This document shows, in pieces, positions 28,048 through 35,798 of a DNA stretch of 64,000 nt; position 1 is the stretch's first letter; every line of letters starts with the position of its first letter. Location of the stretch: assembly GCF_034087045.1 (NCBI RefSeq), contig NZ_CP139247.1, positions 1 to 64,000 of the forward strand. The letters run 5' to 3'. The translations under genes were made by a program, and so were the position numbers. Under the pieces are notes generated by a model that worked only from the letters and a program-made list of their open reading frames with translations, did not search any database and was not told where the DNA came from. The stretch is from Chitinophaga sancti. Lineage in GTDB: Bacteria > Bacteroidota > Bacteroidia > Chitinophagales > Chitinophagaceae.

Positions 28048-28221
28048 TTACTTACAAGCACAATAAGACCTATCCACATACGTCTTATTCCCATTCTTAT
28101 TCAAATAATAACAACCTCCTCTCGGGCCTACATTCAACTTATGTCCATTATAAGTACAATCCATAGGGTTGCAGGCTAACATAGATACCAGTAATGCAGT
28201 ACAGAACAATAATCGTTTCAT
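28048..28221 (-). CDS. Small cysteine-rich lipoprotein
   Basis: 57 residues. The N-terminus MKRLLFCTALLVSMLAC is a lipoprotein signal with its lipobox Cys at 17. The mature peptide is short (about 40 residues) with Cys at MDCTYNG, GGCYYLNKNG and YCACK, resembling small secreted Bacteroidota proteins with a GGCYYLNKNGNKTYV core. It is too short for ordinary gene callers but the frame and signal are convincing. Confidence 0.7.
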   Translation of the reverse strand: MKRLLFCTALLVSMLACNPMDCTYNGHKLNVGPRGGCYYLNKNGNKTYVDRSYCACK

Positions 28222-28279
28222 CTGGGTTAAATAATTAAAATTTAAATGGGGATAAATAGGACAGGTTCCTTATTGAATC

Positions 28280-28606
28280 TTAGGTCAAATCATTAATATC
28301 CGCTTTAGGAGCACATTTTTTCACAGCAGCAATGCCATTATCACGTCCGGCAGCTGTAGTATAGCTTTCACTTTTCCCTATTTTTAGCCCATTACCAGCT
28401 GTCAAAACAAACGTATAGGTAGGCGTATCCTTTTTCACATACTTATTATCCAAAGGCGCATTTTCCTTCACTGACTTTATACCATTTTCAGCACCTTGTT
28501 TACTAATATACCCTTCGCTGGATAAAATAATCTCACCATTTCCTGCTTTTAAGTGGAAGTAAAACTCACCACTGGATTTAAAAAGATCAAATTGGGGATT
28601 TGCCAT
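28280..28606 (-). CDS. DUF1508 (YegP-like) double-repeat protein
   Basis: 108 residues made of two DUF1508 repeats: FDLFKSSGEFYFHLKAGNGE to IKSVKENAP, and YTFVLTAGNGLKIGKSESYT to IAAVKKCAP. These small alpha-beta proteins are widespread, with no defined biochemical role. The gene lies 17 bases downstream of the TIR/FGE gene on the same strand, so it may belong to that transcript. Confidence 0.88.
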   Translation of the reverse strand: MANPQFDLFKSSGEFYFHLKAGNGEIILSSEGYISKQGAENGIKSVKENAPLDNKYVKKDTPTYTFVLTAGNGLKIGKSESYTTAAGRDNGIAAVKKCAPKADINDLT

Positions 28607-28623
28607 ATTATATTGTTTTTAGT

Positions 28624-29661
28624 TTAATAATCTTTTACAACTCTAAACCCAACATCACTCAATCGCTCATCCGGCCGTTCCGCACGTTTACTACTCACCG
28701 TCAACGCTCCCACTTCACTATCATACGCACCTCCCTTCACCACCTTCTTCGTCTGCGCCGAATCCGCCCAATCCTCGCACCACTCCGCCACATTCCCACT
28801 CATATCATAAATTCCCCACGCATTCGCCTTCCTATGCCCTACAAACGCTGGCTTCACCCTATTATACACCGCCACCGTTCCCGCCGAAGTCCCACCACTA
28901 TAAATCGTACTTCCCCCCGCCAGTGCCGCCGCCTGCCACTCCATCTCACTCGGCAATCTTCCTTTCACAAATGCACAATACGCCTTCGCCTCCTCCCACG
29001 TCACATTCCTCACCGGCATAGAATCAACAGAATGAATGGGCTGCTCAGGGAATACCTTATGTGTAAGCATGCAATACTCCCTGTAAGCAGCCACTGTCAC
29101 TTCTATATTACTGATACAAATAGGCAACCCTTGTACATGCACATATTCCTGCTTCAAAATCAACCGTTGGCACCACCACATATAAATTAAATACCACAAA
29201 AAAACTGTCATCCCCATCACACACAAGAATGTACATATCCTTAACAACCGCCCTCTCGCCACCCGCTTCCTTCTCACAATCTTCTCTTTCAATGACCTCG
29301 CTATCTCCTCCGGATTCTTCTTCCAATCCACATATACCATATGCTTCGACAATCCACCCACCTCCGTATCATCTAATCTCAACTGCAAAACATTCCCCTG
29401 TGGAAACTGCGCCAATGCCATTTGTTGCTCTATACCAGACCAATATTTATTCACACAAAACTTACTCGTTATCAACAACACATACTTCGTCCGTTTCCCA
29501 TATGCATCCATGGTCAGGTTAATCAAATGCTTTCCCCAATTATCCTTCACCTCTTTATAATAGTAATACCGAACATTCAATTGCTTCAACTCAGCCGCAA
29601 TCATATCCGCCACATATGTATCTTCTTCCGCCACCGAAATGGCTACATCAATTGTCTTCAT
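28624..29661 (-). CDS. TIR-like domain, membrane helix and FGE/SUMF1-like domain
   Basis: 345 residues from the ATG at 29661; the open frame extends to 29718 inside the upstream gene. Residues of about 1-130 look like a TIR domain (KTIDVAISVAEEDTYVADMI, then FCVNKYWSGIEQQMALAQ with the Glu at the usual catalytic position). A transmembrane helix (CTFLCVMGMTVFLWYLIYMW, about 145-170) links to an extracytoplasmic formylglycine-generating-enzyme-like domain (VTWEEAKAYCAFVKGRLPSE, YDMSGNVAEWCEDW, DVGFRVVKDY). The ATG overlaps the caspase gene stop (ATGA), so the two are coupled. The likely role is an NAD-cleaving or signalling effector triggered with the caspase, inferred from the families. Confidence 0.82.
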   Translation of the reverse strand: MKTIDVAISVAEEDTYVADMIAAELKQLNVRYYYYKEVKDNWGKHLINLTMDAYGKRTKYVLLITSKFCVNKYWSGIEQQMALAQFPQGNVLQLRLDDTEVGGLSKHMVYVDWKKNPEEIARSLKEKIVRRKRVARGRLLRICTFLCVMGMTVFLWYLIYMWWCQRLILKQEYVHVQGLPICISNIEVTVAAYREYCMLTHKVFPEQPIHSVDSMPVRNVTWEEAKAYCAFVKGRLPSEMEWQAAALAGGSTIYSGGTSAGTVAVYNRVKPAFVGHRKANAWGIYDMSGNVAEWCEDWADSAQTKKVVKGGAYDSEVGALTVSSKRAERPDERLSDVGFRVVKDY

Positions 29662-30599
29662 ATCCTCCCCTCCTTCACCAATTGCCAATAATACATCCCC
29701 AACGGCGTCAACCTGCACTTCCCACTATTCATCGCCGCCCAATACATATATTCCTCATTCACCGGCTCCACCAACCCCACCCCCTGCATCCTCCGCAATA
29801 CCTTAAACACCCTGATATGCTCCGAATCCGCCCCCTCTACCGTATACTCATAACTAGGATCCAACGGCATCTCATAAGCTACCTCCGGAAAATAACTCCT
29901 CAGTAACCTCAAATCACCTAAATCTAATGGTGGCTTCACTTTACGTAAATTCAACGACCGCGTAATATTCGCCTTAAACACGGGTCGCTGTTGCCACCCT
30001 CCCAATCCTCTATCTATATAACTATAAATATTCCCCGCCGTCACATCCCCCACTATATCCGCTGCACCACCATGCAATGCCTTCAACAACAAACTTGTAA
30101 ACACCCCCATCCCTCCTACCTCCTTCGATTTCTCCGTATCTCCGCTGGAGGCCAATATCACCACTCCTTTCCCCAGCACCGCCATCCCATTCCCCATCAA
30201 ACCTGGCGTTCCCATTGCGCCTGCATGACAACAATCCAGTATGATTACCTTCTGCATGGCCTTTGAAGTCGCCGCCATCATCAGGATATCATCCATAGAA
30301 ATCCCCTCATCATACCGCTGAAAATCCGGCGTCACGATGTACCCTCCCATCTCATTCACCATCCCATGTCCTGAAAAATAAAATAAATGAATCTCATCAT
30401 CCCCGCTGAATAGCTCCAGCAACCGGGATCTGATAGCTGCTTTGCTATGACCTTTGGTCATCAACATGACCTCAAAATTAGGGGCACCATCTTCATTGGA
30501 ACTTAATACCTCTCCAATACTGGTCGCATCATTCACACAACCATATAACCTCGCACTGCCCGGATAATCATTAATACCGACAACCAATGCTCTTCTCAT
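29658..30599 (-). CDS. Caspase-family (C14) protease
   Basis: 313 residues. The caspase-like fold shows the catalytic dyad: His in LFYFSGHGM and Cys in VIILDCCHAG. The N-terminus is MRRALVVGINDYPG, typical of bacterial metacaspase-like proteins. Residues of about 235-313 form a separate helical, winged-helix-like end (EHIRVFKVLRRMQGVGLVEP). It is the first gene of a minus-strand unit with the TIR/FGE gene. Promoter motifs at 30636-30670 are shared with the operon at 43.6 kb. Bacterial caspases in such contexts are implicated in abortive or regulated cell death; no measured activity is implied here. Confidence 0.9.
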   Translation of the reverse strand: MRRALVVGINDYPGSARLYGCVNDATSIGEVLSSNEDGAPNFEVMLMTKGHSKAAIRSRLLELFSGDDEIHLFYFSGHGMVNEMGGYIVTPDFQRYDEGISMDDILMMAATSKAMQKVIILDCCHAGAMGTPGLMGNGMAVLGKGVVILASSGDTEKSKEVGGMGVFTSLLLKALHGGAADIVGDVTAGNIYSYIDRGLGGWQQRPVFKANITRSLNLRKVKPPLDLGDLRLLRSYFPEVAYEMPLDPSYEYTVEGADSEHIRVFKVLRRMQGVGLVEPVNEEYMYWAAMNSGKCRLTPLGMYYWQLVKEGRI

Positions 30600-30635
30600 A
30601 TGTTAGGGGATTTAAAGGGATTCAACATTTCCCCC

Positions 30636-30670
30636 CAAAGGTTGTTGTTATATCCATAGGAAAAAACCTG
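30636..30670 (-). promoter_or_regulatory. Promoter of the caspase unit, matching the one at 43.6 kb
   Basis: On the minus strand: CAGGTTTTTTCCTA, 14 bases, then ACCTTTG, then 36 bases to the ATG. The same 14-base block, the same 14-base gap and the same ACCTTTG occur before the vWA gene (43666-43700). ACCTTTG resembles the Bacteroidota -7 box. Confidence 0.6.
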
Positions 30671-30842
30671 TACCACAGGGGAAAAATCCCCTTTTTTAAA
30701 AAACCGGGTAGATTTTAAAACTGAGAAGAATTTTTGTACCAGAAAAGAATTTTTGAAACCAGTCATGAATTTTAATACCAGTAAGGAATTTTTAACACCC
30801 AGGGGGAATTCCCTCCACCACCATAGGATTTTTCCCCTATTT
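30657..30842. repeat. Array of about nine ~20-bp operator-like units
   Basis: The region divides into units starting ACC and containing GAATTTTT or a variant: at about 30672, 30703, 30720, 30738, 30758, 30777, 30797 and 30820. The middle units follow ACCAGnnAnGAATTTTTnA with 17-20-base spacing, close to two helical turns. Two units are palindromic (AGGGGAAAAATCCCCT, GGGAATTCCC). It lies between two divergent transcripts and looks like a multi-site operator. Confidence 0.65.
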
Positions 30843-30884
30843 GCTTTTCGTTGATTTTTGAAGGCTAAGGAAACTATAGCTTCG
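30824..30884 (+). promoter_or_regulatory. Plus-strand shared motif: 19-base block, 34-base gap, TAGCTTCG
   Basis: TAGGATTTTTCCCCTATTT (30824-30842) is followed after exactly 34 bases by TAGCTTCG (30877-30884), a plausible -7 box. The same arrangement and spacing occur at 43709-43769 and 59163-59223. Confidence 0.6.
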
Positions 30885-30945
30885 CAACTGTAAACGGTTT
30901 ACACAAGCATCTTTATTTCCTTAACACCAAAAAACTTTGTTCATT

Positions 30946-31410
30946 ATGCAACAACACGTCACAGTAAAACCTCTACCTTTCTTCTATGTCGGACAATCCA
31001 TCACCAATGACCGCATCAGCAGTTTCAAGACACAAAAACATCCCCTCCTCACACAGGCAATTGGTAAACCCGATACTTGTTCCGTATGGTATTCAAAAGA
31101 ACATTTCGTAAAATTGCTGGAAGAAATCGAGTTTGCAGGTGGCGACGGCATCCGTATCAGCTTTGGTACGTATGAAGCGGGTCACCAATACGAGGGACAA
31201 ACTTGCCTTTTATTCAATACTACGAGAGCAACTGAAGTTGGCGGCGCCATCACCCACACGAACGTAATTCTGGAAAACGAACCAGACTTTGCAGACCGCT
31301 CTGCACAGGAAAGAGACATTATTCACTTCCCGGGAGAAGATCCTATCGTCAAAGACTTTAACCTGGGTTCACCCTGCCCACCATTCTGCAATGATGGCGG
31401 ACCAAAATAA
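30946..31410 (+). CDS. Hypothetical protein preceding a two-component module
   Basis: 154 residues from the ATG at 30946; an ATG at 30937 is also open. No signal peptide or helix cluster. Notable segments are FYVGQSITNDRI, the central DGIRISFGTYEAGHQYEGQT and TCLLFNTTRAT, and a Cys/Pro-rich terminus (GSPCPPFCNDGGPK). The next gene starts 10 bases later and the unit continues into a histidine kinase and response regulator. It could be an input or output component of that module. Family not recognised. Confidence 0.7.
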   Translation: MQQHVTVKPLPFFYVGQSITNDRISSFKTQKHPLLTQAIGKPDTCSVWYSKEHFVKLLEEIEFAGGDGIRISFGTYEAGHQYEGQTCLLFNTTRATEVGGAITHTNVILENEPDFADRSAQERDIIHFPGEDPIVKDFNLGSPCPPFCNDGGPK

Positions 31411-31420
31411 GATACACTAA

Positions 31421-32095
31421 ATGTACAGATTGTTAAATCATCGGTTTTTATATCTTATTCCACTATTGCTTAGCGCCATTTTTAGTCTGAAGGCCTTCAG
31501 ACTAAAATGGCCTAAGCCTTATAGACTGTATGCATGCATGGTCATTCTCTCTCTGCTCACAGAGATCCTGGCCCTTGCCTGGAAATGGGAACTATACAAA
31601 TGGGGATCCTATCATTTTTCCCAGAACAATTTCTGGATCTACAATTGTTTTCTCATCATCCGGTTTGGCCTGCTATCGGCTATTTTTAACCTGACATTAT
31701 ACCGTAATAAACTATTACCCCTTATTACGGGCATCATCTTTTTGTTTGGAATACTGGACTACGCCTTCATCCATGGGCCGCTTCAGTTTAACACCTATAG
31801 CATGATTCTCACCCATATTTGTATCATCACATTATGTCTATTGTATTTCCGGCAACTATTGCAGGAGCCTGGCGTTATCTCTATACAAAAAGAACCCTTA
31901 TTCTGGATGGCAATCAGCATCTTCTTTTATCATGCTGTGTCTTTGCCATTCTTAATTATGTTGGGGTTCTTCAACATGCAAGACTATCGGCTGACTGTCT
32001 TATTTTTTCCTATTAATGAAGCCCTTAACTTCTTATTGTGCTCCTGTTATTTAATAAGCTTTTTATGGAAACCTCAATATTCGCAACCTCTCTGA
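31421..32095 (+). CDS. Multi-pass membrane protein upstream of a histidine kinase
   Basis: 224 residues with six to seven hydrophobic helices (FLYLIPLLLSAIFSLKAF, MVILSLLTEILALAW, IIRFGLLSAIFNLTLY, LITGIIFLFGILDYAFI, LTHICIITLCLLYFR, WMAISIFFYHAVSLPFLIML, INEALNFLLCSCYLISFLW). The kinase gene begins inside its 3' end (31-base overlap), so expression is tightly linked. It may be the membrane sensor for the kinase, whose own N-terminus has only one helix. That role is an inference. Confidence 0.78.
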   Translation: MYRLLNHRFLYLIPLLLSAIFSLKAFRLKWPKPYRLYACMVILSLLTEILALAWKWELYKWGSYHFSQNNFWIYNCFLIIRFGLLSAIFNLTLYRNKLLPLITGIIFLFGILDYAFIHGPLQFNTYSMILTHICIITLCLLYFRQLLQEPGVISIQKEPLFWMAISIFFYHAVSLPFLIMLGFFNMQDYRLTVLFFPINEALNFLLCSCYLISFLWKPQYSQPL

Positions 32096-32886
32096 CAATC
32101 ATTATATCCACTTTACTCGTTCTGGGACTCTGTACCGCCGTCGTATATTTTCTCTTCCTCTATCAGAAAAAGAAATTCCGACACCAACAGGAGCTCATTG
32201 AAATGCGCGAGCAATTTAATCATGTATTGCTGCAATCAAGACTCGCTATCCAGGAACAAACGTTGGATCATATCAGTAAGGAGTTGCACGCCAACTTCAG
32301 TCACCTCGTGTCGTTGATCAATATCAATCTCCAGGAAATTCTGCCACAGGCTCCCGCAAATCAACGGGAAAACATCCTCGAAACAAAATCGCTGGCCAAG
32401 CAACTGATGAGTGAGCTAAAAGCCCTATCGGCCAACTTAAACACAGATCATATTATCCACATCGGCTTTGTCAAAGCACTGGAAAATGAACTGAACCGGC
32501 TGGCTAAAACGAAGAAATACGAAGTGGTCATCACCAAAGCTGGGGAGGAATATCGTATCTTACCTGAACACGAAATCATCCTCTTCCGCCTCTGCCAGGA
32601 AGTACTCAACAATACCGTGAAGTATGCAAAAGCATCTGAAGTCACTGCTTCAATCAATTTTTCAAAAGAGCAGTTTGTACTCATCATTACGGACAATGGC
32701 ACTGGGTTCAACGTACAGGATGCCCTAGAAAACAGCGGAGATAAACAAAGTACCGGTTTGTTGAATATGCACAAAAGAGCCTCGCTGATCAATGCAGAAC
32801 TCATCATCACCAGCCGCAATGGTGGCGGTACCGTCGTGCTCATTACGATTCCTCAACCCCAGATCCTTAAATCTATTCAAGAATGA
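32065..32886 (+). CDS. Sensor histidine kinase (HisKA_3-like)
   Basis: 273 residues from METSIFATS. One N-terminal membrane helix (LTIIISTLLVLGLCTAVVYF), a coiled coil, then the dimerisation/phosphoacceptor segment (LDHISKELHANFSHLVSLI) with His in the usual ELH position; the following Asp of the ELHD motif is Ala here. The HATPase domain shows the N box (LCQEVLNNTVKYAKA), G1 (ITDNGTGF) and G2 (STGLLNMHKRA). The response regulator start overlaps the stop (ATGA). It belongs to the NarX/DesK-like class that signals to LuxR-type regulators. Confidence 0.9.
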   Translation: METSIFATSLTIIISTLLVLGLCTAVVYFLFLYQKKKFRHQQELIEMREQFNHVLLQSRLAIQEQTLDHISKELHANFSHLVSLININLQEILPQAPANQRENILETKSLAKQLMSELKALSANLNTDHIIHIGFVKALENELNRLAKTKKYEVVITKAGEEYRILPEHEIILFRLCQEVLNNTVKYAKASEVTASINFSKEQFVLIITDNGTGFNVQDALENSGDKQSTGLLNMHKRASLINAELIITSRNGGGTVVLITIPQPQILKSIQE

Positions 32887-33539
32887 GTAAAATCCAAATA
32901 GCCCTCGTAGACGACCATAACCTGTTTCGCAAAGGCCTGATCAAACTGATCAACATGGGAGATACACAACAGCGGTATCATATCCTTTTTGAAGCAGACA
33001 ACGGCAACCAACTCAAAGAGAAAATGAGAACACCGCCATTTCCTGATATCATTCTCATGGATATCGATATGCCGGAAGTGGATGGCTTTGAAGCGGTAGA
33101 ATGGCTGCAACGTACACATGGCGATGTAAAGGTATTGGTCATGACCATGCTGGAATCTGAAACAGCGATCTTGCGGATGCTACGCATGGGGGTGAAAGGG
33201 TATATTCATAAAGATATCGAGGTAGAAGAACTCACGGCTGCATTGGAGTCTATTGCGGCTAATGGATTTTATTATTCTAACGCAGCTTCTGAGGTATTGC
33301 ATCAAAACCTGAATGGATTAGATCGATCAAATAATACAGCTATACATTTATCTGAGAATGAAAGGGAGTTTATTAAATGGGTAGCTACGGATATGACTTA
33401 TCAACAGATAGCGGATAAGATGAATCTGAGTGTGAAGACGATTGATGGGTATAGGGAGGCGCTATTCAGGAAATTAGGTGTAAGGACCAGGGTAACGCTG
33501 GCGCTGTATGCGGTGAAGCATGGGTTGGTAGAGTTGTAA
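32883..33539 (+). CDS. LuxR/NarL-family response regulator
   Basis: 218 residues. The receiver domain has the acidic pocket (LVDDHNLFRKGL), the phosphoacceptor Asp in IILMDIDMPEVDG and the conserved Lys in VKGYIHKDIE. The C-terminal LuxR helix-turn-helix contains ATDMTYQQIADKMNLSVKTI. It overlaps the kinase gene by 4 bases and ends the unit before a bidirectional terminator. Targets are unknown. The shared promoter motifs in this window are worth testing as its binding sites. Confidence 0.94.
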   Translation: MSKIQIALVDDHNLFRKGLIKLINMGDTQQRYHILFEADNGNQLKEKMRTPPFPDIILMDIDMPEVDGFEAVEWLQRTHGDVKVLVMTMLESETAILRMLRMGVKGYIHKDIEVEELTAALESIAANGFYYSNAASEVLHQNLNGLDRSNNTAIHLSENEREFIKWVATDMTYQQIADKMNLSVKTIDGYREALFRKLGVRTRVTLALYAVKHGLVEL

Positions 33540-33559
33540 CCCACAATATTTAGCAAATT

Positions 33560-33591
33560 ATTAGTAATGGGGTAAATGCCCCATTACTAAT
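33560..33591. terminator. Perfect hairpin between convergent operons
   Basis: ATTAGTAATGGGG pairs perfectly with CCCCATTACTAAT around a 6-base loop, with CTTTAT after it on the plus strand. It separates the response regulator from the end of the ZorB-like gene. Confidence 0.8.
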
Positions 33592-33645
33592 CTTTATCCA
33601 CATCCTAATTATAAAAGAAAGTACTTATGCTTATTGACACCCCAA

Positions 33646-34302
33646 TCACTTCACATCTCCTATCTTAGGAAAAATCTGTATCAAAAACCTCTGATTATCC
33701 GGCTCAAACGGCAACCGCCCAATCCCTCCCCATCCATTCCCTGCCACCTGCAAATCCACCAATTCCTCATACTCCTTCGCCTCAAAATCAATCCCCTTCG
33801 CTTTCCAATAATTCTTCAACGCCAGTGCCCGCTGATAACTCAACTCATAATTATGCGCCTCCTGTCCCGTCCTGGAAGCATACCCCGCTATCACCACCAC
33901 ATACGACACCCGCTTTAACCGCTCATCCGACGACCGCTCCTGTTTTAAATGATCAATGATTGACTTCAACTTCAACCCCGCCTGATCTATATGATTGATC
34001 GTCTCCTGATAGTTCTCCAACTGATCAGGCGTTAACTGATACTGGTTATTCCCAAACTTCACATCAAACGCTAACTTAAATCGCTTATACTGCTCCTCAT
34101 AAATAAATAATGAAGACTCGGCCTTCAAGGGGCGCAAATTCTCTTCCACTGTCTCTATGATCTTCAATTTATTTGCCTGCAACTGAATCGTAGAATTCAA
34201 CCGTACATAAGTAAGAATATACAATACCAGCATAATAAAAAATAAACTGGTCATCAAATCCGTATAACTCGGCCAGAAAGCATCAGATTTTGCTGTATTC
34301 AT
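33646..34302 (-). CDS. MotB/ZorB-like stator subunit with OmpA-type domain
   Basis: 218 residues. The N-terminus (AFWPSYTDLMTSLFFIMLVL) matches the stator B-subunit plan: one membrane helix with an Asp (residue 15) at its cytoplasmic edge, equivalent to the ion-carrying Asp of MotB and ZorB. After a coiled stretch, residues of about 120-215 resemble an OmpA peptidoglycan-binding domain (YVVVIAGYASRTGQEAHNYE, LSYQRALALKNYWKAKGI). It overlaps the MotA-like gene by 4 bases and is the last gene of a seven-gene operon. There is no flagellar or TonB gene nearby, which favours a ZorB-type role over motility. Confidence 0.82.
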   Translation of the reverse strand: MNTAKSDAFWPSYTDLMTSLFFIMLVLYILTYVRLNSTIQLQANKLKIIETVEENLRPLKAESSLFIYEEQYKRFKLAFDVKFGNNQYQLTPDQLENYQETINHIDQAGLKLKSIIDHLKQERSSDERLKRVSYVVVIAGYASRTGQEAHNYELSYQRALALKNYWKAKGIDFEAKEYEELVDLQVAGNGWGGIGRLPFEPDNQRFLIQIFPKIGDVK

Positions 34303-35798
34303 CTTGACGCTGTTTTTTTACCTAACAATTTTGTAACCGTACGACTCAACCTCACAGACAATGAATCTTCTGATGACCGTTTGATCAGATTTAACTCTGC
34401 CAGCATTTTCGCAAATTGTTCATTAAACCCTTCAAACCGATCTATATGATCATTCCCCTGACTCTTGATATCTACCAAATGACGATTCATCAACTCCAAT
34501 TGCCCTAACTTCTCCAGGTGCTTCCACTTCTCATAATAGCTATCCTTCATCTGATCAATCTCCTTCAACGTGATCTGCTGAATTTCTATCATCCGCTCCT
34601 GGGTGAAGTCCTTCAGCATCTGTAAGCTATTATCCAGGGTATTATTCACACCATTCACCGCCTTGGTGATCAACTGATGACTATCATCCAACGAACTATA
34701 ATGATGTTGCAAAAATTGCATCAACTCCCGGTTCTGACTAAATACCGTCACAATATTATCTCCCACTACATGCAACTCGTCCGTACGCGTCATGACCTGG
34801 CTGATCTTTTCTGCGAACGTTCGCGTACTCCCTACCAATTCGCTGATATTCGACACATACTTATTAAACGCTTTGAACTGCTCCATAGAGGTTTGCAATT
34901 CCTGCAGAATAACCACATTCGCATTCGCAAAATTGACCACATCCATATTATTCAGTGTATCCAATATCCGCTCCTGTGCCTGAATAGTCGTCACATGTTT
35001 TCCCATCGCTCCACTTAATTGATGAATACTGGTCTTAAACTCTTCATTAAATTTATGCAGGTTATTCTGTAGTGAATACAAGGTGGAATTAATATTCTGG
35101 TTCAATAAAGGCATGAGATCCGTCTGAATAAAAGTGTAAAACTCATTCCTACTATCTTCTACCATTCGCTTAGCCCGCTTAAAGAAAAAGCTATTCCCCG
35201 CCAGGGTACACTGCAATCCCGCAAAGCTCGCGATCATTGCTATTTTCACCCCCCCCAGCAATAATTGGATAGCTTGACCTGCCACACCAGGGTCGGCAGC
35301 CAGACTTTCCCCTGAGATCTGTATTAATCCCAGTACAATCCCCATAAAAGTACCCAACAACCCAAGATACAAAGGCAATGATACTGACTGCTGAATATCA
35401 TTTTCAATTACAGCAACATTTCGCTCCACCATATCTTTAATCAGGTGAAAATCTGAAGCAACACCTCTGTTCCTAACCAGGTAAGTATTGATATTACGCA
35501 CGATCTTGTCTGTCACCAGATTTCCCTGGCCTTTTTTAAATACCAGGTCAATATTGACGATCTCTTCACCCAACTCATCACTCGCCATGATATACTTATT
35601 AATATTGTCCAGCAATTCATTGGGATGTAATTGAAAAAGTGACTTGGCCAGCCCCACATTAATTACTTCAAACTCGTCACGGGATGGGAAGATCTGCTCA
35701 AATAACCGAACCCGGCTCAGCGTCCTGAAAAATACGACCGCCTGCAAACCTATAATAAAGATGACTCCCAGAATTTCAAAAGCCTGCACACTATTCAT
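34299..35798 (-). CDS. MotA/ExbB/ZorA-like stator subunit with long cytoplasmic tail
   Basis: 499 residues. Helix 1 is at about 7-25, helix 2 at about 141-161 (LPLYLGLLGTFMGIVLGLIQ) and helix 3 at about 178-203 (LLGGVKIAMIASFAGLQCTL). The last two form the MotA/TolQ/ExbB channel signature, with conserved Gly/Thr positions. From about 210 to the end there is a roughly 290-residue, mostly coiled-coil cytoplasmic tail. A long tail on a MotA core is the hallmark of ZorA, which is thought to transmit ion-driven rotation inward. It overlaps both neighbours by 4-8 bases. Confidence 0.83.
   Translation of the reverse strand: MNSVQAFEILGVIFIIGLQAVVFFRTLSRVRLFEQIFPSRDEFEVINVGLAKSLFQLHPNELLDNINKYIMASDELGEEIVNIDLVFKKGQGNLVTDKIVRNINTYLVRNRGVASDFHLIKDMVERNVAVIENDIQQSVSLPLYLGLLGTFMGIVLGLIQISGESLAADPGVAGQAIQLLLGGVKIAMIASFAGLQCTLAGNSFFFKRAKRMVEDSRNEFYTFIQTDLMPLLNQNINSTLYSLQNNLHKFNEEFKTSIHQLSGAMGKHVTTIQAQERILDTLNNMDVVNFANANVVILQELQTSMEQFKAFNKYVSNISELVGSTRTFAEKISQVMTRTDELHVVGDNIVTVFSQNRELMQFLQHHYSSLDDSHQLITKAVNGVNNTLDNSLQMLKDFTQERMIEIQQITLKEIDQMKDSYYEKWKHLEKLGQLELMNRHLVDIKSQGNDHIDRFEGFNEQFAKMLAELNLIKRSSEDSLSVRLSRTVTKLLGKKTASR

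Noticed and set aside
33594..33602. Consensus DnaA box TTATCCACA
   Set aside because: It is single and isolated. Another lone copy lies on the other strand at 20360-20368. An origin needs a cluster with an AT-rich unwinding element, which I do not see.
33646..35798. The MotA/MotB-like pair as flagellar or ExbB/ExbD-TonB components
   Set aside because: No flagellar genes lie nearby, the tail of the A subunit is too long for ExbB, and the B subunit has an OmpA-like domain unlike ExbD.
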